DNA of 64,000 nucleotides from Hyphomonadaceae bacterium (GTDB lineage Bacteria > Pseudomonadota > Alphaproteobacteria > Caulobacterales > Aquidulcibacteraceae): contig JAIELK010000003.1 of NCBI GenBank assembly GCA_019753175.1, forward strand, positions 62,001 through 126,000. The letters run 5' to 3'. This document shows, piece after piece, positions 1-8,735 of the stretch (positions are counted from its first letter, which is position 1; every line of letters starts with the position of its first letter). A program made the translations under genes and the position numbers. The notes under the pieces are model-generated. The model worked only from the letters and a program-made list of their open reading frames with translations, had not been told where the DNA came from and did no database searches.

Positions 1-4
1 CAGA

Positions 5-304
5 ATGGAGGCGGCTACGGTGGATTGGGTGGATTGGGCGCGGGCGCTGTTTGCGCTGCTGGCGACCTTGGCGCTGATCGGCCTCGCAGCCTATGGCGCG
101 CGGCGCCTCGGCATGATGCAGCCTGGCGCGCCGAGCGAGCGGCGCATGCGCATCGTCGAAAGCCTGATGCTCGATCCGCGCCGGCGCCTGGTGATCGTGC
201 GCTGTGACGCGCGTGAGCATCTGCTGCTGTTGGGACCGACCGGCGATCTGGTGGTGGGCGAACCCCAAGCCAAGACTTCTCTGAACGAAGAGGGCGCGAC
301 GTGA
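5..304 (+). CDS. fliO: Flagellar biosynthetic protein FliO
   Basis: Small bitopic protein that helps assemble the FliP-FliQ-FliR core of the flagellar type III export gate in the inner membrane. The 99-residue product has one hydrophobic segment at about residues 12-32, then a short basic cytoplasmic domain (around ERRMRIVESLMLDPRRRLVIV) typical of FliO. The window starts four bases before the ATG, so the ribosome site and any earlier start are not visible. It overlaps fliP by 4 bp (GTGA), so the two are probably translationally coupled. FliO is poorly conserved; the call rests on the domain pattern plus its position next to fliP. Confidence 0.85.
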   Translation: MEAATVDWVDWARALFALLATLALIGLAAYGARRLGMMQPGAPSERRMRIVESLMLDPRRRLVIVRCDAREHLLLLGPTGDLVVGEPQAKTSLNEEGAT

Positions 305-1137
305 GCGGAATGTTTGCTCGACTGAAGTCGTCGATCACCCAACTGCCGCGCATGTTTGGCGCGCGGAACTGGATCGTTGTCTTCGCCGCCGCTCTGCTCA
401 TGTCCGTGGTTACGGGGGCCGGCGTCGCCTATGCGGCGGTGGCCGCCGATCCGACGCTGTCGATCAATCTCGGCACCGGCGAAGGGCTAACAGCGCGCGT
501 GCTGCAACTTGCCGCGCTGATCACGGTGCTGTCGCTCGCGCCGTCGATCCTCATCATGACCACGTGCTTCGTCCGCATCGTTGTGGTGCTATCGTTGCTG
601 CGCACGGCGATCGGCCTGCAGCAGGCGCCGCCGAACGTGGTGATCGTGTCGCTGTCGTTGTTCTTGACCGCGTTTGTGATGACGCCGGTGTGGAACGAGG
701 CCTATCAGGCCGGAATTGGCCCGGTCCTGCAGGAGGAGATGCCTCTCGACGAGGCGTTTCCACGCATCGTCGCGCCGCTGAAGATGTTCATGGCGGCGCA
801 GACGCGCGAGGACGATCTCGCCATGTTCATTCAGATGGCCAACCTGGAAACGCCGCCGCAAAGCGCGGCAGAGACGCCGCTGCGGGTGCTTGCGCCCGCG
901 TTTATGATCTCCGAACTGCGGCGCGCGTTTGAGATTGGCTTTATGCTGTTCGTGCCCTTCGTCATCATCGACCTGGTGGTGGCGTCACTGCTCATGGCCA
1001 TGGGCATGATGATGATGCCGCCGGTAACCGTCAGCCTGCCGTTCAAACTGATCTTCTTCGTGCTCGTCGACGGTTGGCGCCTCGTCGCCGGCAGCCTGAT
1101 CGAGAGCTTCCAGGCTGGTGTTCCGCCGGGCGGATAG
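301..1137 (+). CDS. fliP: Flagellar export gate protein FliP
   Basis: Core subunit of the flagellar type III secretion gate; five FliP with FliQ and FliR form the export channel. The 278-residue product has an N-terminal hydrophobic signal-like segment (about residues 24-46). The conserved FliP membrane hairpins follow, including a run around PSILIMTTCFVRIVVVLSLL and a C-terminal segment with MAMGMMMMPPVTVSLPFK. The GTG start overlaps the end of fliO; an ATG lies three codons downstream as an alternative. fliQ does not follow directly: about 380 bp intervene, so fliO-fliP and fliQ-fliR-flhB may be separate transcription units. Confidence 0.95.
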   Translation: MSGMFARLKSSITQLPRMFGARNWIVVFAAALLMSVVTGAGVAYAAVAADPTLSINLGTGEGLTARVLQLAALITVLSLAPSILIMTTCFVRIVVVLSLLRTAIGLQQAPPNVVIVSLSLFLTAFVMTPVWNEAYQAGIGPVLQEEMPLDEAFPRIVAPLKMFMAAQTREDDLAMFIQMANLETPPQSAAETPLRVLAPAFMISELRRAFEIGFMLFVPFVIIDLVVASLLMAMGMMMMPPVTVSLPFKLIFFVLVDGWRLVAGSLIESFQAGVPPGG

Positions 1138-1139
1138 GC

Positions 1140-1238
1140 CTAGCGTTCGATGCCGAGGTCGGCGATCAGCAGCGACTTGAAGTCGTCGTCCTTGCGGGAG
1201 AACAGCCCGGCGAAAAGCGCGAAGATAGCCTTCAACAT
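1140..1238 (-). CDS. Possible 32-residue small protein antisense between fliP and fliQ
   Basis: An ATG at 1238 (reverse strand) opens 32 codons ending in TAG just past the fliP stop. The predicted peptide starts MLKAIFALFAGLFSRKDDDF and ends in IADLGIER: a short amphipathic or membrane-binding N-terminus followed by a charged, soluble tail. A purine-rich AAGGGGACT lies about 5-10 bases before the ATG and would serve as a ribosome site. It is convergent with fliP and divergent from fliQ. I do not recognise a family. Short open frames are common by chance in such GC-rich DNA, so this is a candidate only. Confidence 0.4.
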   Translation of the reverse strand: MLKAIFALFAGLFSRKDDDFKSLLIADLGIER

Positions 1239-1520
1239 CCCAGTCCCCTTTAGTCCTACAGCGCGTCGTTCCTCATGCACTACGCCGTGCGCACCCCAAA
1301 CGTTTCACGTCCGCCTGAACCCAAGATGACTGCGATTCGGCTCTTTGGATGCGAACGCGACAAACTCGTTGCAAGTGTTGCGCCGGCGGCACGCTTCAAC
1401 CGGTCTGGCCTCGCACTCCGCTGACCGCGGCTGCGCAGAAAGGCAGCTCGGAAACCTGTCGTTAACCACGCCTGGGGTCCTCATGGCCCGCTCGGCAAAA
1501 TTTGCCGGTGGGAGAGCGCG
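1239..1520. other. Intergenic region upstream of fliQ
   Basis: About 280 bp with no convincing gene on either strand. It holds the leader of the possible small antisense gene, a TTAACC sequence at 1462-1467 that matches a CtrA half-site, and a perfect palindrome (1493-1507) close to the fliQ start. Promoters for fliQ-fliR-flhB-cckA are expected here; I cannot assign -35/-10 boxes confidently. Confidence 0.5.
1493..1507. promoter_or_regulatory. 15-bp palindrome just before fliQ
   Basis: The sequence CGGCAAAATTTGCCG is a perfect inverted repeat (CGGCAAA, one central base, TTTGCCG) ending 13 bases before the fliQ ATG and immediately before its GGGAGAG ribosome site. A symmetric site there could be a repressor operator or a small hairpin masking the ribosome site. 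No binding protein can be named from sequence alone. Confidence 0.35.
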
Positions 1521-1784
1521 ATGTCCGGAGCTGAAGTCCTCGATATCGGGCGCGAGGCGATTTGGGTGACGCTGCTTGTGGCGGGCGGCCCGATGATCGC
1601 CGGGCTCATCGTCGGACTGGTGGTCTCCGTGCTGCAAACGCTGACCCAGATCCAGGAACAGACCTTAGTGTTCGTCCCGAAGATCATCGCGATCTTCCTG
1701 GCGACGCTGTTGTTCCTGCCGATCATGGGCGGCTTGCTCGGCGGTTTCATGGACGGCGTGTTCGAGCGCATCGCGGCGTACTGA
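1521..1784 (+). CDS. fliQ: Flagellar export gate protein FliQ
   Basis: Two-helix membrane subunit that packs around FliP-FliR in the flagellar export gate. The product is 87 residues, the normal family length, with hydrophobic segments at about 15-37 and 50-72. The conserved family stretch QTLTQIQEQTLVFVPKI lies between them. A GGGAGAG ribosome site precedes the ATG. fliR starts 2 bp after the fliQ stop, so the two are co-transcribed. Confidence 0.95.
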   Translation: MSGAEVLDIGREAIWVTLLVAGGPMIAGLIVGLVVSVLQTLTQIQEQTLVFVPKIIAIFLATLLFLPIMGGLLGGFMDGVFERIAAY

Positions 1785-1786
1785 CC

Positions 1787-2542
1787 ATGACGCTCACGCT
1801 CTATGGCGTCGACATCTGGACCACGGCGCTTGTGTTTGCGCGCGTGGGGGCAATGGTGATGCTGCTGCCGGGCGTCGGCGAACCGGCGGTGCCGGCGCGT
1901 ATACGGCTTGCGTTTGCGTTGGCGCTCGCCATCGGCATGGGGCCGGCGCTTACAGACCGCGCGCCAGAGCCGGCGGCGACGGCATGGGGCATGGGCGCGC
2001 AGGTCGGAACCGAAGTGCTGATCGGCATTCTGCTCGGCGGCGCGGCGCGGCTGCTGGTGGCGGCGCTGGCGACCGCGGGGCAGGTCGCGGGTCTTGAGAT
2101 CGGTCTGGCTTTTGCGCAGACGGCGGATCCCACGCAAACTCAATCGGGCCAGCTCATCGCGGTGTTCCTGGGCGTGATGGGCCTCGCGCTGATCTTCGCC
2201 ACCAACCTGCATCATATGTTTTTGGCCGGCGTTGCGGGGTCCTACGATCTGATCGCCCTCGGCGCGACCGCGCCGGTCGGCGACGCCGCCGAGCTGGCGC
2301 TCGAAGCAACATCGACGGCGTTTCGTGTTGGGGTGCAGATCGCTGCGCCCTTGCTGGTCGCAGGTCTCATTTTCCGCGTTGGCCTGGGCGTGCTTTCGCG
2401 GCTCATTCCGCAAATCCAAGTGTTCTTCATCACGCTGCCCCTGCAAATCATGGGCGGCCTGGTTGTGCTGGCTCTGGGGCTTTCCAGCGGCATGCTGATC
2501 TGGCTCGACAGCTTGCAGCGCTACGCAGACTGGATGCGGTGA
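1787..2542 (+). CDS. fliR: Flagellar export gate protein FliR
   Basis: Integral membrane subunit, one copy per export gate, completing the FliP5-FliQ4-FliR1 assembly. The 251-residue product is hydrophobic throughout with about six segments; family features are the early FARVGAMVMLLPGVGE region and a middle GLEIGLAFAQTADPTQ loop. The ATG at 1787 is chosen because it sits directly after the fliQ stop and gives normal family length. The frame stays open further upstream, but only across the fliQ coding region. flhB follows after 4 bp. Confidence 0.95.
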   Translation: MTLTLYGVDIWTTALVFARVGAMVMLLPGVGEPAVPARIRLAFALALAIGMGPALTDRAPEPAATAWGMGAQVGTEVLIGILLGGAARLLVAALATAGQVAGLEIGLAFAQTADPTQTQSGQLIAVFLGVMGLALIFATNLHHMFLAGVAGSYDLIALGATAPVGDAAELALEATSTAFRVGVQIAAPLLVAGLIFRVGLGVLSRLIPQIQVFFITLPLQIMGGLVVLALGLSSGMLIWLDSLQRYADWMR

Positions 2543-2546
2543 GCCG

Positions 2547-3632
2547 ATGGCCGAGCGCACCGAGGACGACGAAAAAACCGAAGAACCGACACCGCGCAAA
2601 CTCGAACAGGCGCGGGAGAAGGGGGACATCGTCTATTCGACCGAAGTCAGCGCGGCGATGTCGCTGCTCGCTGCGACGGCGGTCGTTGCGTTCATGGCCG
2701 GGCCAGTGACAAGTCAGCTGACCCACGGGCTGATCGGATTTCTTGCGATCCCAGAGCAATACTCGATGCAGCCTAACGCGCTGCTGTCGCTCGCGGGCAG
2801 CGTCTGCTTGAAGCTGCTCATGGTGTTCGGGCTGACTGCGCTTGTGTTCGCGGGCGCGGGGATCGCCTCGCGTTACATCCAGGATCAGCCGACTTTCAGC
2901 GCCGAAAAGTTAAATCCCAAGCTTGACAAGCTCAATCCGGTTGAAGGCGCCAAGCGTGTGTTCGGCAAGGCCGCCGCGGCGAACTTCCTCAAGTCGCTGG
3001 CGAAGTTGGTGCTCGTCGGCGCGGTGCTGGTGTGGACGCTGTGGCCGAGCGACGCTTCGCTCGAACGCATGCCGTTGCTCGACGTCAACGCGCTGTTGCC
3101 GCTCGCGCAGGATCGCATCGTCGGGATGATGATGGCGCTGGCGAGCGCTGCCGCCGTGCTCGGCGCCGTAGACTACGTGTTTACCCGTCAGTCCTACATG
3201 CACCGCATGCGGATGAGCCCGCGCGAAATCAAGGAAGAGATGCGCCAGAGCGACGGCGATCCGATGTTGAAGGCGAAGCTTCGCCAGATACGCATGGACC
3301 GCTCGCGCCAACGCATGCTGGCCAACGTCCCCAAGGCCAGCGTGGTGATCACCAATCCAACGCACTATGCGGTGGCGCTGCGCTACGAGCAGGGCGAGAC
3401 GGCGGCGCCGATCTGCCTGGCCATGGGCGTTGATGCAGTGGCGCAACGGATTCGCGACGTCGCGAAGGAGCACGATGTTCCGATTGTGGAGGATCCCCCG
3501 CTGGCGCGTGCGCTTTTTGCAACGGCGGATATCGATCAACCGATTCCGAGGGAGCATTACGAGGCGGTGGCTAAGGTGATCGGCTTCGTCATGCGGCTGG
3601 CGCGGCGGCGTGGCCGCGCAAGGAGTTCTTAA
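2547..3632 (+). CDS. flhB: Flagellar export switch protein FlhB
   Basis: Export-gate protein that switches substrate specificity from rod/hook to filament type by self-cleavage. The 361-residue product has a charged N-terminus (DDEKTEEPTPRKLEQAREKG, the classic FlhB opening), four membrane segments, and a C-terminal cytoplasmic domain. The auto-cleavage motif is Asn270-Pro271-Thr272-His273, in the context VVITNPTHYAVALRY. It follows fliR by 4 bp and is followed by cckA after 5 bp, an arrangement I know from Caulobacter-type genomes. Confidence 0.97.
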   Translation: MAERTEDDEKTEEPTPRKLEQAREKGDIVYSTEVSAAMSLLAATAVVAFMAGPVTSQLTHGLIGFLAIPEQYSMQPNALLSLAGSVCLKLLMVFGLTALVFAGAGIASRYIQDQPTFSAEKLNPKLDKLNPVEGAKRVFGKAAAANFLKSLAKLVLVGAVLVWTLWPSDASLERMPLLDVNALLPLAQDRIVGMMMALASAAAVLGAVDYVFTRQSYMHRMRMSPREIKEEMRQSDGDPMLKAKLRQIRMDRSRQRMLANVPKASVVITNPTHYAVALRYEQGETAAPICLAMGVDAVAQRIRDVAKEHDVPIVEDPPLARALFATADIDQPIPREHYEAVAKVIGFVMRLARRRGRARSS

Positions 3633-3637
3633 AAGCG

Positions 3638-6223
3638 ATGGCGGATGGTTTCTCCCCAACGTCGGTGCGTGCCGGGCGGCCCGAATCGCGGTCAATAGAA
3701 GCTCCAACGGGCATGACGGACCAGGCTGATCTTCCCGCGCCGCGCGCCGGCGCTCGCTTCGACCCGCTTCAGATTTTGTTCTGGGCGTCGGTGACGATCG
3801 GCGTTGCCGCGGCTGGCGTCGCGATTACCGCCGGGCCGAGCGTGGGGCAGGCGGGCGCTGTGCTGTTGGTGTTGCTCGCCGCGGCCGGCATGGTGTTGTT
3901 CTTCTGGATGTCGCGCGGGGCGGGACGGATGTTCGGCGCGTTTCCAGAGCGCGGGGTGATTGCCGCGTCTGCGCTGATGCGGGCGCGCGGAGAGTTGGCG
4001 CTGATCGATGCGCTGGACGAAGCCGCACTGGTGACCGACGCAGCGCTTTCGCCGCTGGAGGCGAACGCGGCGTATCTTGCGATTGCCGAGACCGCCGGCG
4101 TGCTCGGCGAGAGCGATCGTCCGCCGATGATGAACCGGTTGTTCGGCGCGGACCCCTTGTTGTCGGCGCCGATGTTTCGCCTCTCGCGCGCGGCGCAGTC
4201 CGGTCAGACCCGGCGCGAGGTGCTGCCGAGCACGGCTGCGATCGGCGGCGCGCACGCGCGCTACGAAGCGTCGGTAGCGCCAGCTCCCGGCGGCTTTGTG
4301 CTCTGGCGCTTGCGCAAATTGGGCGAGGCTGAGCAAGCGGCGTGCGCGCCCGATGCAAACCAGATGTTTTTGGACGATGCGCCGGTTGGGTTCTTCGCCG
4401 CGCGCGCGGACGGCGCCATCCTCTACATGAACCGCACGCTGCGCGCGGTGCTGCAGGCGGGCGACTATTCCGATCCGCTCAAGGTCAAGGACATCGTCAA
4501 AGACGATGCAGCGCGGCTGATGCGGCGCGACCGCCGCGGCTTCGGCCCGCAGCGGCAGCGTCTTACGCTGAAAGCGCTCGACGGCGCCGAGACGCAGGTG
4601 ACGGCTCTGAGCTTCTGGCCGGCGGACGAGGCCGACGGCGCACTGCGCGTATTCGCATTCCTCGCGGATGCGGAAGCGCCAGAGGCGGCGCCAGCGGCAG
4701 TGGCGGGCGCTCTCGACCATGCCGTGTTCGCGCACGCGCCGTTCGGCGTCGCCGTGCTCGACGGCGCCGACCCGGCCTCGGCGGCGCTGCTCGACGCCAA
4801 CACGGCGCTGCTCGACATGACGCAGGGACGCGCCACGCCGTCGACGCCGTTCGCCGATCTCTTCGAAGCGGGCGAAGGTCCGGACGCATTGGCGCAGCGT
4901 CTGCGGCGCGCCATCGACGACCCCGTGGACTTGACGCTTGTGGGCAAGCCGCCGGCGGCCGTGCACGTGCATTTCACGCGCGGCGCGGACGGGCGCGGAC
5001 TGGCCTACGTGATCAACGTGTCCGAACAGCGCGAATTGGAAACCCGTCTCGCGCAATCGGACAAGATGCGCGAGATCGGCGAGCTTGCCGCCGGCGTGGC
5101 GCACGACTTCAACAACATGCTGACCGTGGTGATGCAGAACTGTTCATATCTGCTGCGTCGCCACCCGGTCGGCGACGCCGACTATCCGACGCTGCAGGAG
5201 ATTTCCGATCACGCCACGTCGGCGAAGGAATTGTCGGAAATGCTGCGCGCCTACGCCCGTCAACAAACGTTTGCGCGTGAAGTGTTCGATGTCGGCGACT
5301 TCATCGGCTCCAAGCAGGAACTCGTACGCCGCGTGGTGGGCTCGACCATCCAGTTCGAAATCCGCCATGGGCGCGATCTGCCCTATGTGAAAGTCGACAA
5401 GACCCAGCTCGAACGCGTGCTGGTGAACCTTGCCGCCAATGCGCGGGACGCGATGACGCAAAAAGGCGCGCCAAACGTGCACAAGCTGATGGTGCGCACC
5501 CAGCGCATCGACGCGGAGTTCGCGCGCGGCCTCGGCCACAACCCGATCGAGGACGGCGAGTACGCCATGATCGAGGTTGAGGACACCGGCTCCGGCATCA
5601 AGCCGGAACACGCGGCCAAGATCTTCCGCCCGTATCACTCGACCAAGGAACCCGGCAAAGGCACCGGGCTCGGGCTTGCGACCTCCTACGGCATTATCAA
5701 GCAGTCCGGCGGCTATATCTTCTTCACCTCGAAGCTTGGGCAGGGCACCACCTTCCGCATCTTCCTGCCGGCCTATCAGCCGACGCCGGAAGAACTGGAA
5801 GAGATCGCCGCCAAGGAGCGCGCGCTGATCGCGCCGCCTTCGAAGGACGTCTCCGGGCGGGGGCGCATTCTGTTTGTCGAAGATCTGGTGCCGGTGCGCC
5901 GCGCCACGGTGCGCAATCTGAAGGATTGCGGTTACGAGGTGGAGGAGGCCGGCAACGGCGAAGAGGCGCTCCACATCCTGCGCGCCAAGCCCGGCGAATT
6001 CGACATCATCATCTCGGATTACTCGATGCCGGTGATGACCGGCACCGAGATGCTGGAGGAGGCTGATCCGGCGATCATCGGCAAGGCCAAGGTCTTGTTC
6101 CTCTCGGGCTATGCCCCAGAGAGCTTCTCCAGCGTGCTGGAGCAATACCCGGTGCACTACATGTCGAAGCCCGTAACCATGGAGCAGCTGGTCGGGCGCG
6201 TGAAGGAGCTGCTGGCGGCGTGA
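3638..6223 (+). CDS. cckA: Hybrid cell-cycle histidine kinase CckA
   Basis: Membrane hybrid kinase/phosphatase that sets CtrA and CpdR phosphorylation through the phosphotransfer protein ChpT. The 861-residue product has two membrane segments (about 46-66 and 72-91), a PAS-containing linker region, and a dimerisation/phosphoacceptor helix with His489 in the CckA-type box VAHDFNNML. The ATPase domain carries the G1/G2 motifs EDTGSGIKPEH and GKGTGLGLAT. A C-terminal receiver domain (about 740-861) has phospho-acceptor Asp794 in SDYSMPVMTG. All catalytic residues are present. The start is 5 bp after flhB; a second in-frame ATG at codon 26 is possible. Co-transcription with fliQ-fliR-flhB is likely. 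Confidence 0.95.
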   Translation: MADGFSPTSVRAGRPESRSIEAPTGMTDQADLPAPRAGARFDPLQILFWASVTIGVAAAGVAITAGPSVGQAGAVLLVLLAAAGMVLFFWMSRGAGRMFGAFPERGVIAASALMRARGELALIDALDEAALVTDAALSPLEANAAYLAIAETAGVLGESDRPPMMNRLFGADPLLSAPMFRLSRAAQSGQTRREVLPSTAAIGGAHARYEASVAPAPGGFVLWRLRKLGEAEQAACAPDANQMFLDDAPVGFFAARADGAILYMNRTLRAVLQAGDYSDPLKVKDIVKDDAARLMRRDRRGFGPQRQRLTLKALDGAETQVTALSFWPADEADGALRVFAFLADAEAPEAAPAAVAGALDHAVFAHAPFGVAVLDGADPASAALLDANTALLDMTQGRATPSTPFADLFEAGEGPDALAQRLRRAIDDPVDLTLVGKPPAAVHVHFTRGADGRGLAYVINVSEQRELETRLAQSDKMREIGELAAGVAHDFNNMLTVVMQNCSYLLRRHPVGDADYPTLQEISDHATSAKELSEMLRAYARQQTFAREVFDVGDFIGSKQELVRRVVGSTIQFEIRHGRDLPYVKVDKTQLERVLVNLAANARDAMTQKGAPNVHKLMVRTQRIDAEFARGLGHNPIEDGEYAMIEVEDTGSGIKPEHAAKIFRPYHSTKEPGKGTGLGLATSYGIIKQSGGYIFFTSKLGQGTTFRIFLPAYQPTPEELEEIAAKERALIAPPSKDVSGRGRILFVEDLVPVRRATVRNLKDCGYEVEEAGNGEEALHILRAKPGEFDIIISDYSMPVMTGTEMLEEADPAIIGKAKVLFLSGYAPESFSSVLEQYPVHYMSKPVTMEQLVGRVKELLAA

Positions 6224-6280
6224 TACATTGGATGAGCGCGCCGCATTGTATCGTTTACACTTTTATGACAGTCCAGTGCG

Positions 6281-6964
6281 ATGACACGGTTGCTTTGCTC
6301 AATGTTTGCGCTGGCGCTCGGCGCGCTGGCCGCGCCGCCGGCGTTGGCGCATACCTCCGACAGTCAATTCTGGACGACAGTGACGGCGACAGGCCGCTTC
6401 GACGAAGCCAAGCCATGGCTCTGGTCGATCGAGGGTCACGCCCGCTTCAGCCAGGACAATAACGGCGCCGAGCAGACCGTGTTTCGTCCCGCGCTTGGCT
6501 ATCGCGTGCGCGACGGGCTCGACCTCTGGGCCGGCTACGCGCGCGTGACCCAGCATCGCGACGAAAACAATGTTGAAGAAGAGCGCTTCTGGCAGCAGGC
6601 GAACTACGATGTCGTGGAGTTCGCGGGCGGCGAAGTGACTGGCCGCACGCGCGTGGAACAGCGTTTCCGCGAATCCGGCGACGATGTGGGTTGGCGGTTT
6701 CGTCAGCAGTTTCGTTTTTCGAGGCCGATCGAAAGCACGGATGTCTCAGCCTTCGCGTCGAACGAAGTCTTTTTGACGCTGAACGAAACCGACTGGGGCC
6801 AGGTCGGCGGCTTCGATCAGAACCGCGCCATGCTCGGCGTGCAATGGCGCGTGAACGATACGGTGCGCATCGAGACCGGCTACATGAACCAATATTCCAA
6901 TCGCGCCGACGGCCCCGATCGCGTGAGCCACAATCTGGTGCTGAACGCCACGGCGCGGTTTTAG
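6281..6964 (+). CDS. DUF2490 family outer-membrane-like protein
   Basis: Predicted secreted beta-rich protein of unknown function. The 227-residue product starts with a signal peptide (hydrophobic core about 5-20, likely cleavage after PALAH or nearby). It then shows alternating aromatic/polar strands such as LDLWAGYARVTQ, RTRVEQRFRES and RFRQQFRFSRP, and ends with a terminal Phe (LNATARF) typical of outer-membrane barrels. DUF2490 members are predicted porin-like barrels. An alternative ATG lies seven codons in. It stands alone between cckA and the recA region; its last 4 bp overlap the convergent gene downstream. Confidence 0.75.
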   Translation: MTRLLCSMFALALGALAAPPALAHTSDSQFWTTVTATGRFDEAKPWLWSIEGHARFSQDNNGAEQTVFRPALGYRVRDGLDLWAGYARVTQHRDENNVEEERFWQQANYDVVEFAGGEVTGRTRVEQRFRESGDDVGWRFRQQFRFSRPIESTDVSAFASNEVFLTLNETDWGQVGGFDQNRAMLGVQWRVNDTVRIETGYMNQYSNRADGPDRVSHNLVLNATARF

Positions 6965-7215
6965 GCTTCGCTTTCGGCTGCCGCAGCCGTCCGCACCATT
7001 GCCGCGCGCCGCGCCGCGAGGATCACCAGCTTGTCGCTTGGCGGGTAGACCACGACGCCGCCGTCGGCGCCGGTGATCATGACGACGTTGGGGTCGCCCT
7101 TGGCCGGCGCGGCCGGGCGCGACAGCGCTGCGGTTTTCACGCGGAAGGACGCAAACGCCTCCAGCGTGGCAGGGACCCCGTGACGGGGCGGAAGGGGCGC
7201 CAATGAAGAAGCCAT
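6961..7215 (-). CDS. Hypothetical protein, 84 residues, divergent from recA
   Basis: Short acidic-tailed protein with no family I recognise. The middle part ([32 protein letters not shown]) reads as alternating beta strands and a helix, and codon usage looks coding. It is convergent with the DUF2490 gene (4-bp overlap) and divergent from recA. Its start at 7215 leaves 175 bp shared with the recA promoter, so the SOS box could also affect it. No signal peptide or membrane segment is seen. Confidence 0.5.
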   Translation of the reverse strand: MASSLAPLPPRHGVPATLEAFASFRVKTAALSRPAAPAKGDPNVVMITGADGGVVVYPPSDKLVILAARRAAMVRTAAAAESEA

Positions 7216-7306
7216 GGACCTGCGATCCTACCTCAGAAGCCCCCAAAAACCATTAAGCCCAAGGCGCGCGCGCCGCCAGCAGGGGGTTCTCCCCGCGGGA
7301 GCAAAT

Positions 7307-7321
7307 GTTCCGCTTGTGTTC
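7307..7321 (+). promoter_or_regulatory. LexA (SOS) operator upstream of recA
   Basis: GTTC-CGCTTGT-GTTC is an exact match to the alphaproteobacterial LexA box GTTC-N7-GTTC. It lies 70 bases before the recA ATG and overlaps the -35 element of the predicted promoter, the expected geometry for LexA repression. Confidence 0.85.
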
Positions 7322-7342
7322 CGGGAACAAAGCTGGTACAGA
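7314..7342 (+). promoter_or_regulatory. Predicted recA promoter
   Basis: TTGTGT (7314-7319) and TACAGA (7337-7342) are separated by 17 bases, a reasonable sigma-70-type pair. The -35 element lies inside the LexA operator. The start of transcription would fall near 7349, leaving a leader of about 40 bases before the recA ATG. Confidence 0.5.
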
Positions 7343-7390
7343 TCGAATCCTGGTCGCGGCAATGGACTCGACCTACTGGGAGCGGGAACG

Positions 7391-8470
7391 ATGGCTGGTC
7401 TGAAGCTTGTTGAGAAAGATCCAATGGAAACGGACAAGCAGAAGGCTTTGGCCGCGGCCCTCAAGCAGATCGACCAGGCTTTCGGCAAGGGCTCGGTCAT
7501 GCGCATGGGCGACCAGAAAGTGGTTGAGATCGAATCGATCTCGACCGGTTCTCTGGGGCTCGACATCGCGCTTGGCGTCGGTGGCCTGCCCAAGGGCCGC
7601 ATCGTCGAAATCTACGGTCCTGAAAGCTCGGGCAAGACCACGCTCGCGCTCCACTGCATCGCCGAGGCGCAGAAGTCCGGCGGCGTGTGCGCGTTCGTCG
7701 ACGCCGAGCACGCGCTCGATCCGATCTATGCACGCAAACTGGGCGTTGATCTCGATGACTTATTGGTCTCGCAGCCAGACACCGGCGAGCAGGCGCTCGA
7801 AATTGCCGACACCTTGGTGCGCTCGGGCGCCATCGACGTCTTGGTGATTGACTCGGTGGCGGCGCTGACCCCGCGCGCGGAAATCGAAGGCGAGATGGGC
7901 GATCAATTGCCCGGCCTGCAGGCGCGGCTGATGAGCCAAGCGTTGCGCAAGCTCACGGGCTCGATCAACAAGTCGAAGACGCTGGTCATCTTCATCAACC
8001 AGATCCGCATGAAGATCGGAGTGATGTACGGCAATCCGGAAACCACCACCGGCGGCAACGCGTTGAAGTTCTATGCCTCGGTGCGGCTCGACATTCGCCG
8101 TACCGGCCAGATCAAGGAACGCGACGAAATCATCGGCTCGGAAACGCGGGTGAAGGTGGTCAAGAACAAAGTGGCGCCGCCGTTCAAGCAGGTGTCGTTC
8201 GACATCATCTATGGCGAAGGCATCTCCAAGACCGGCGAGTTGATCGAACTCGGCGTCAAGGCTGGCGTGATCGACAAGTCGGGCGCCTGGTACGCGTATG
8301 GCGGCCAAAAGATCGGGCAAGGCAAAGAGGCTGCGCGCCGCTTCCTGAAAGAACACAAGGACGTCGCGCTCGCGATCGAGGAAGCCGTGCGGCAGAAGTC
8401 AGGGCTGATGGCCGACGCCATGTATTCCCCGCCGGAGGGCGATGAGGAGCGCGAAGCCGCCGAAGGCTGA
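7391..8470 (+). CDS. recA: Recombinase RecA
   Basis: ATP-dependent strand-exchange protein and co-protease for LexA cleavage. The 359-residue product has Walker A GPESSGKT at residues 76-83, the [10 protein letters not shown] Walker B strand, the loop-2 region around [20 protein letters not shown], and an acidic C-terminus. The ATG at 7391 is chosen because GGGAGCGGGAACG precedes it, and because the frame further upstream runs through the promoter and SOS box. A second ATG twelve codons in ([15 protein letters not shown]) is closer to the usual RecA N-terminus and cannot be excluded. Confidence 0.97.
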   Translation: MAGLKLVEKDPMETDKQKALAAALKQIDQAFGKGSVMRMGDQKVVEIESISTGSLGLDIALGVGGLPKGRIVEIYGPESSGKTTLALHCIAEAQKSGGVCAFVDAEHALDPIYARKLGVDLDDLLVSQPDTGEQALEIADTLVRSGAIDVLVIDSVAALTPRAEIEGEMGDQLPGLQARLMSQALRKLTGSINKSKTLVIFINQIRMKIGVMYGNPETTTGGNALKFYASVRLDIRRTGQIKERDEIIGSETRVKVVKNKVAPPFKQVSFDIIYGEGISKTGELIELGVKAGVIDKSGAWYAYGGQKIGQGKEAARRFLKEHKDVALAIEEAVRQKSGLMADAMYSPPEGDEEREAAEG

Positions 8471-8735
8471 CGCGAGGAAGAGTTCAGTTTTCGCCGGCCG
8501 GTTCGGGGGCTTTGCCGACCCGACCCCATGCCCTGGCGGCCTTCGGGCTGGTCGGCGAAGTACTTCCGCAGCAAGATCCTTCACTCTTGGATTTTGGCCT
8601 TCAAGACAGCCATGCTGGTGGCGCTGCTTTGGCGGCTGTTCGCGCCTTGACTGGCGGTTGCGTCTGACGCGGCTTGGCGTTGTGCACTGCGGCGCCTATA
8701 CCAGGCCCAGGTAAGTTGATTTGGCCTGGGCGAGT
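8471..8735. other. Intergenic region between recA and alaS
   Basis: About 265 bp. Open frames here lack credible starts or codon bias. I see no T-box, clear terminator or strong promoter; loosely paired GC-rich stretches follow the recA stop. It presumably holds the alaS promoter. Confidence 0.4.

Noticed and set aside
1481-2629. A 382-codon reverse-strand frame opposite fliQ-fliR
   Set aside because: Composition (Arg, His, Gln rich) and lack of motifs mark it as a shadow of the flagellar genes.
8471-8735. T-box or other riboswitch before alaS
   Set aside because: No T-box sequence or specifier-like stem was seen, and T-boxes are not expected in this group.
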